Assembly (NCBI GenBank): GCA_018716365.1
Contig: DVKA01000172.1
Location: 1-10,062, forward strand
DNA length: 10,062 bases
Direction of reading: 5' to 3'
Origin: Candidatus Caccocola faecipullorum
Lineage (GTDB): Bacteria > Synergistota > Synergistia > Synergistales > Synergistaceae
In this document: positions 6,759 to 10,062 of the stretch, one piece after another
Layout: every line of letters starts with the position of its first letter
How positions within the stretch are numbered: position 1 is the first letter of the stretch
The notes under the pieces: generated by a model
Told to the model about the DNA's origin: nothing
Databases searched by the model: none
Seen by the model: the letters and a program-made list of their open reading frames with translations, nothing else
Program-made: the position numbers and the translations under genes

Positions 6759-7961
6759 ATGAAAAAGGCAGCGTTACTGCTGGCGGTCGTATTGGCGGCG
6801 TTCTGCTTCTGCGCCCCGGCTATGGCCGAAGCCCCGTTCCACATCGGGATAATGACCGGTACGGTCTCTCAGAGCGAGGACGACCTTCGCGGCGCTGAGT
6901 TCATGATCCAGAAGTACGGCGACGTCGCAAACGGCGGAATGATCCAGCACGTTACCTACCCCGACAACTTCATGTCCGAGATGGAGACGACCATCTCTCA
7001 GCTTTCTGGACTCGCCGACGACCCGAAGATGAAGGTCATCGTCGTCAACCAGGGGATTCCTGGAACAGCAGAAGCGATACGCCGTGTAAAAGAAAAGCGT
7101 CCTGATATCATCTGCTTAGTCGGCGAAGCGCACGAGGATCCGAACGTCATCACCGCCGCCGCAGACTTGGCGATAAACGCGGACTTCGTATCGCGCGGCT
7201 ACCTCATCATCGACACGGCGAAGAAGCTCGGATGCAAGACCTTCGTACACATCTCCTTCCCGCGCCACATGAGCTACGAGACGCTCGGACGCCGCCGTGC
7301 GATAATGGAGCAGGCCTGCAAAGACCTCGGACTCACGTTCGTATTTGAGACGGCTCCCGACCCGACGAGCGACGTAGGTACCGCAGGCGCGCAGCAGTTC
7401 ATCCTTGAAAAGACCCCGGCGTGGGTTAAGAAGTACGGCAAGGACACCGCCTTCTTCTGCACCAATGACGCGCACACCGAACCTCTTCTCAGACAACTTG
7501 CGAAATACGGTGGATACTTTATCGAAGCCGACCTCCCGTCGCCGCTCATGGGCTACCCTGGAGCTTTCGGCATAGACCTCACGCAGGAAGCAGGTAACTT
7601 CCCCGCAATACTTAAAAAAGTAGAGAAGGCCGTCATCGACGCCGGAGCAGGCGGACGCATGGGGACATGGGCCTATTCCTATGGTTACACCAACAGTGCA
7701 GCACTTATTGAGTTTGGTAAACGCATAGTTGAGGGCAAGGCGAAGCTCAACAGCAAGAAGGATCTATTCGCCTGCTACGAAGAGTACACGCCGGGAACCA
7801 AGTGGAACGGAAACTACTACACTGACCTCGGCACGGGCGTGACGAAGAGAAACCTCATGCTCGTCTACGAAGACACCTACATTCTCGGCAAGGGCTACAT
7901 GGGCACGACCAGCATCGAAGTCCCCGAGAAGTACATGAAAATCAAATTCAGCGGAAATTAA
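6759..7961 (+). CDS. Secreted substrate-binding protein SBP-B, paralogue of SBP-A (DUF3798-like)
   Basis: This 400-residue exported protein carries a type I signal peptide (MKKAALLLAVVLAAF to AMA, cleavage before EAPFHIG near residue 23). It aligns to SBP-A from first to last residue without gaps, at about 75% identity over the mature part by my hand count, with four extra C-terminal residues (FSGN). The middle is most conserved: PRHMSYETLGRRRAIME (about 168-184), DPTSDVG (about 201-207) and CTNDA (234-238). The last 60 residues differ most, along with pocket-like positions such as DDAIPG in SBP-A versus NQGIPG here. GAGGGAGG at 6743-6750 is a strong ribosome site eight bases before the ATG. 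It has its own promoter and terminator and no transporter genes beside it on this strand, so it probably feeds the importer encoded on the other strand with a related ligand. Ligand unknown. Confidence 0.92.
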   Translation: MKKAALLLAVVLAAFCFCAPAMAEAPFHIGIMTGTVSQSEDDLRGAEFMIQKYGDVANGGMIQHVTYPDNFMSEMETTISQLSGLADDPKMKVIVVNQGIPGTAEAIRRVKEKRPDIICLVGEAHEDPNVITAAADLAINADFVSRGYLIIDTAKKLGCKTFVHISFPRHMSYETLGRRRAIMEQACKDLGLTFVFETAPDPTSDVGTAGAQQFILEKTPAWVKKYGKDTAFFCTNDAHTEPLLRQLAKYGGYFIEADLPSPLMGYPGAFGIDLTQEAGNFPAILKKVEKAVIDAGAGGRMGTWAYSYGYTNSAALIEFGKRIVEGKAKLNSKKDLFACYEEYTPGTKWNGNYYTDLGTGVTKRNLMLVYEDTYILGKGYMGTTSIEVPEKYMKIKFSGN

Positions 7962-7990
7962 CAGCAGCGCGCGAAACAGCTGAAAGATAT

Positions 7991-8022
7991 AAAAACGCCG
8001 CGGGGCCGCCCGCGGCGTTTTT
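7991..8022 (+). terminator. Intrinsic terminator of SBP-B
   Basis: AAAAACGCCGCGGG (7991-8004) pairs perfectly with CCCGCGGCGTTTTT (8009-8022) around a GCCG loop, ending in five T residues. It starts 29 bases after the SBP-B stop. The matching A-run on the left would also let it work in the reverse direction, but no minus-strand gene reads into it. It makes SBP-B a single-gene transcript. Confidence 0.92.
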
Positions 8023-8328
8023 CGTATGCTCAGGCCGCGCGGCGAAATTTGCGCCGCCTTTGCCGGTCCGTGCAAGCGGCGCGAAACTGCGGGGCTTTCT
8101 TCTGGCGAGCGCGTTTCCCGTGAATTTGCGCAAAGTCCGCGCTTTAACGCCGCGCGCCTCAACCCCGCGCCGCCGCGTCAAACGGGCGCAAGCGGCGCGG
8201 CGCGAAGCCGGCGGCGTAAACGGCGCGCCCCGGCGCGCGTTTCATGCGTCTTGCCCGCTCCTCCACCCGTGTGCGAAAAGCGCGCAAATATCCCGCGCCG
8301 AAGTGCGCGCTAACTTTTCGCGAAACCT
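8023..8328. other. GC-rich intergenic stretch without a convincing gene
   Basis: These 306 bases separate the SBP-B terminator from the speD promoter. Open frames here encode Arg/Ala/Pro-rich strings without a plausible ribosome site, as expected from GC-rich non-coding DNA. A 12-base direct repeat, GCAAGCGGCGCG, occurs at 8072-8083 and 8188-8199. An imperfect hairpin at 8218-8242 (AAAC...GTTT around GCGCGC arms) resembles a terminator but has only three T residues. Short GCGCGAAA-like words recur here and in the divergent region near 6617. I see no tRNA or known small RNA. Confidence 0.5.
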
Positions 8329-8357
8329 TTGACAACACGCCCGTTTCTCTGTATAGT
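8329..8357 (+). promoter_or_regulatory. Strong sigma-70 promoter of the speD operon
   Basis: A consensus TTGACA (8329-8334) and TATAGT (8352-8357, one mismatch to TATAAT) are separated by the optimal 17 bases. Transcription should start close to 8364, about 70 bases before the speD start codon. Confidence 0.85.
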
Positions 8358-8378
8358 TCTGCAATGACTGCGAACCTG

Positions 8379-8411
8379 TTTTCGCGGCGAAAATATAAAG
8401 CCTTGCGGCTT
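8379..8411 (+). promoter_or_regulatory. Two small hairpins in the speD leader
   Basis: TTTTCG (8379-8384) pairs with CGAAAA (8388-8393) around CGG, and AAGCC (8398-8402) pairs with GGCTT (8407-8411) around TTGC. The second ends exactly where the purine-rich GAGAAGGGA (8412-8420) begins, so its folding could influence ribosome access. The stems are short (6 and 5 bp), so any regulatory role is tentative. Confidence 0.35.
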
Positions 8412-8433
8412 GAGAAGGGACGTGGGGATAGGG

Positions 8434-9246
8434 TTGAACGAGAAGATCCAGCTTTATGGCTTCAACAACCTGACTAAGACTCTTAGTTTCAACATCTACG
8501 ACATCTGCTACGCAAAGACGGAGCGGGAGAAGAAGGATTATATCGCCTACATCGACGAGCAGTATAATTCCGAACGATTGACGAATATTCTGTGCGGCGT
8601 CACGGACATCATCGGCGCGTGCGTGCTCAACATATCGAAGCAGGACTACGACCCGCAGGGCGCGAGCGTGACGATCCTCATCTCCGAGGAGACCGTACCG
8701 CCCGAGCAGATTGACGACACCTGCAACGGCGGCTACTGGGCCAAGAGGATAAACGACGAGCGCGAGACGGTCGTCGCCCACCTCGACAAAAGCCACGTAA
8801 CAGTACACACTTACCCGGAGTTCCATCCGAACAACGACATCAGCTCTTTCCGCGTGGACATCGACGTATCTACCTGCGGTAAGATTTCACCGCTGAACGC
8901 GCTGAACTTCCTTATAGGACAATTCGACTCGGACGTGCTCGCGCTCGACTACCGCATACGCGGCTTCACGCGCGACGTGAACGGGAAGAAATATTATAAA
9001 GACCACGACATAAACTCTATACAGAATTACATAGACGAGAAGACACTCGCGCGCTACGACGCGATAGACGTGAACGTCTACCAGTCGAACATCTTCCACA
9101 CGAAGATGATGCTGAAAGAGATACGGCTCGCCGACTACCTCTTCAACATCGATCCGCGCGAGCTTCCGCCGGAAGAGCGTCTTTCGATAAAGGACCAGAT
9201 AACGAAAGAGATGCTCGAAATCTACTACGGCATGAACATGTACTAG
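8434..9246 (+). CDS. speD: S-adenosylmethionine decarboxylase proenzyme (class 1, E. coli type)
   Basis: SpeD decarboxylates S-adenosylmethionine to give the aminopropyl donor for spermidine synthesis, in the cytoplasm. The 270-residue product follows E. coli SpeD (264 residues) throughout: [23 protein letters not shown] at the start, [17 protein letters not shown], then the self-cleavage site [32 protein letters not shown], and [17 protein letters not shown]. The proenzyme should cleave before Ser120, turning that Ser into the pyruvoyl cofactor of the large chain. A segment of about seven extra residues (near [12 protein letters not shown]) precedes the site compared with E. coli. No ATG is available. 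The TTG at 8434 gives the N-terminus expected from E. coli ([12 protein letters not shown] against MKKLKLHGFNN), whereas GTG 8422 and TTG 8410 add residues outside the family. The purine-rich GAGAAGGGA at 8412-8420 is rather far upstream. The decarboxylase gene follows 15 bases after the stop. Confidence 0.96.
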   Translation: MNEKIQLYGFNNLTKTLSFNIYDICYAKTEREKKDYIAYIDEQYNSERLTNILCGVTDIIGACVLNISKQDYDPQGASVTILISEETVPPEQIDDTCNGGYWAKRINDERETVVAHLDKSHVTVHTYPEFHPNNDISSFRVDIDVSTCGKISPLNALNFLIGQFDSDVLALDYRIRGFTRDVNGKKYYKDHDINSIQNYIDEKTLARYDAIDVNVYQSNIFHTKMMLKEIRLADYLFNIDPRELPPEERLSIKDQITKEMLEIYYGMNMY

Positions 9247-9261
9247 GCGCGGAGCACGGAA

Positions 9262-10062
9262 ATGTCAGAAAGGACATACCGTCTCGACCAGCGGCGCGCG
9301 CCGCTCTTCGCCGCGCTCGCGGAGTACCGCAGCAGCCGCGTCGTCCCCTTCGACGTGCCAGGGCACAAACAGGGACGCGGCACGCCGGAGCTGACGAAAT
9401 TTCTCGGGAAGGACTGCCTCTCCGTCGACGTCAACTCGATGAAGCCGCTCGACAACCTGAGCCACCCGACCTCCGTCATCAAGGAGGCCGAGGAGCTTGC
9501 GGCGGACGCTTTCGGAGCCGACGACGCATTCCTCATAGTCGGAGGTACCACGGCCGCGGTGCAGGCTATGGTCATGTCGGTCTGCAAGGCCGGCGACGCC
9601 ATGATAATCCCGCGCAACGTCCATAAGTCGGCAATAAACGCGATGATTCTCTGCGGCGTCACGCCGGTATACGTCGACCCCGGAATACACCCCGAACTTG
9701 GGATTTCGCTAGGCATGCGCGCTGAAGACGTGGAGGCCGCCATTGCGGCTCACCCTGAGGCTAAGGCCGTCTTTGTCAACAACCCGACATACTACGGGAT
9801 ATGCACCGACATCCGGCGCATAACGGAGGCGGCGCACGCCGCGGGCATGGCCGTGCTCGCCGACGAGGCGCACGGCACGCATTTCTATTTCGGCGAAGGG
9901 ATGCCGCTGCCCGCGATGGCTGCTGGCGCGGACATGAGCGCCGTCAGTATGCACAAGACGGGCGGCTCTCTGACGCAGAGCTCTCTGCTGCTGATGCGCC
10001 GCGGGCGCGTCAGCCCCGACTACGTGCGCACCGTCATCGGCCTGACGCAGACGACGAGCGCC
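9262..10062 (+). CDS. PLP-dependent Orn/Lys/Arg-type decarboxylase, 3' end outside the window
   Basis: The visible 267 residues are the N-terminal part and most of the PLP domain of a fold-I basic amino acid decarboxylase. Family marks in order are FDVPGHKQGRG (about 30-40), the segment DNLSHPTSVIKEAEELAADAFGADDAFLIVGGTTAAVQAM, RNVHKSAINA, NNPTYYGICTD, DEAHGTHF (from D201, which should contact the pyridine nitrogen) and MHKTGGSLTQSS, with K232 as the expected PLP Schiff-base lysine. It lacks the N-terminal wing domain of enterobacterial inducible decarboxylases, so it resembles the short Bacillus SpeA/YaaO group (about 480-490 residues). Beside speD, arginine decarboxylase making agmatine is the likeliest role, but lysine or ornithine cannot be excluded. 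The ATG at 9262 has GGAG seven bases upstream (9251-9254). The frame remains open at the right edge. Confidence 0.93.
   Translation, partial: MSERTYRLDQRRAPLFAALAEYRSSRVVPFDVPGHKQGRGTPELTKFLGKDCLSVDVNSMKPLDNLSHPTSVIKEAEELAADAFGADDAFLIVGGTTAAVQAMVMSVCKAGDAMIIPRNVHKSAINAMILCGVTPVYVDPGIHPELGISLGMRAEDVEAAIAAHPEAKAVFVNNPTYYGICTDIRRITEAAHAAGMAVLADEAHGTHFYFGEGMPLPAMAAGADMSAVSMHKTGGSLTQSSLLLMRRGRVSPDYVRTVIGLTQTTSA

Noticed and set aside
8026..8332. Two overlapping frames of about 90-95 codons in the spacer before speD
   Set aside because: They encode low-complexity Arg/Ala/Pro strings in different frames over the same GC-rich DNA, with no ribosome sites.
8242..8826. 194-codon minus-strand frame across the speD leader and N-terminus
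   Set aside because: It is the antisense of a highly conserved gene and extends through a strong opposite-strand promoter.
1..10062. Search for CRISPR arrays, tRNA genes, insertion sequences and toxin-antitoxin pairs
   Set aside because: There are no regularly spaced repeats, cloverleaf sequences, transposase motifs or small paired genes; the genes are ordinary metabolic and transport functions.

Overview
The window comes from a moderately GC-rich bacterial chromosome. A lineage in or near the Synergistota is my best guess. It rests on the pairing of a DUF3798-type substrate-binding protein with a CUT2/BMP-type ABC importer and on the peptidase-rich setting; I have run no database search. 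There are no RNA genes, CRISPR arrays, insertion sequences or integration sites that I can recognise.

Minus strand, positions 6600 down to 1: a divergent promoter region leads into an M24 metallopeptidase (5310-6416) and then a secreted substrate-binding protein (SBP-A, 4042-5232). A perfect 32-bp palindromic terminator follows (3981-4015), then a probable second promoter (3916-3944). After these come a two-domain ABC ATPase (2216-3838), two membrane permeases (1150-2196 and 59-1150, overlapping by one base as TAATG), and the first 18 codons of another gene that runs off the left edge. Together these encode a complete ABC importer of unknown substrate (binding protein, fused double ATPase, two permeases) plus a cytoplasmic peptidase that may act on what is imported.

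Plus strand, 6642-8022: a near-consensus sigma-70 promoter, a strongly structured 5' leader, a second binding protein (SBP-B, 6759-7961) that aligns without gaps to SBP-A at roughly three-quarters identity by eye, and a strong intrinsic terminator. SBP-B is therefore a stand-alone, single-gene unit, pointing away from its paralogue and from the transporter.

Plus strand, 8023-10062: about 300 bases of GC-rich DNA with no convincing gene, then a near-perfect sigma-70 promoter driving speD (S-adenosylmethionine decarboxylase, TTG start at 8434) and, 15 bases after its stop, a PLP-dependent Orn/Lys/Arg-type decarboxylase cut by the right edge. This is the start of a polyamine biosynthesis operon.

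The points most worth following are the inverted SBP pair flanking the peptidase and both divergent promoters, the hairpin leader of SBP-B, the terminator/promoter that separates SBP-A from its transporter genes, and the possible leaderless overlapping small ORF in front of speD. I see no clearly new defence or mobile system here.
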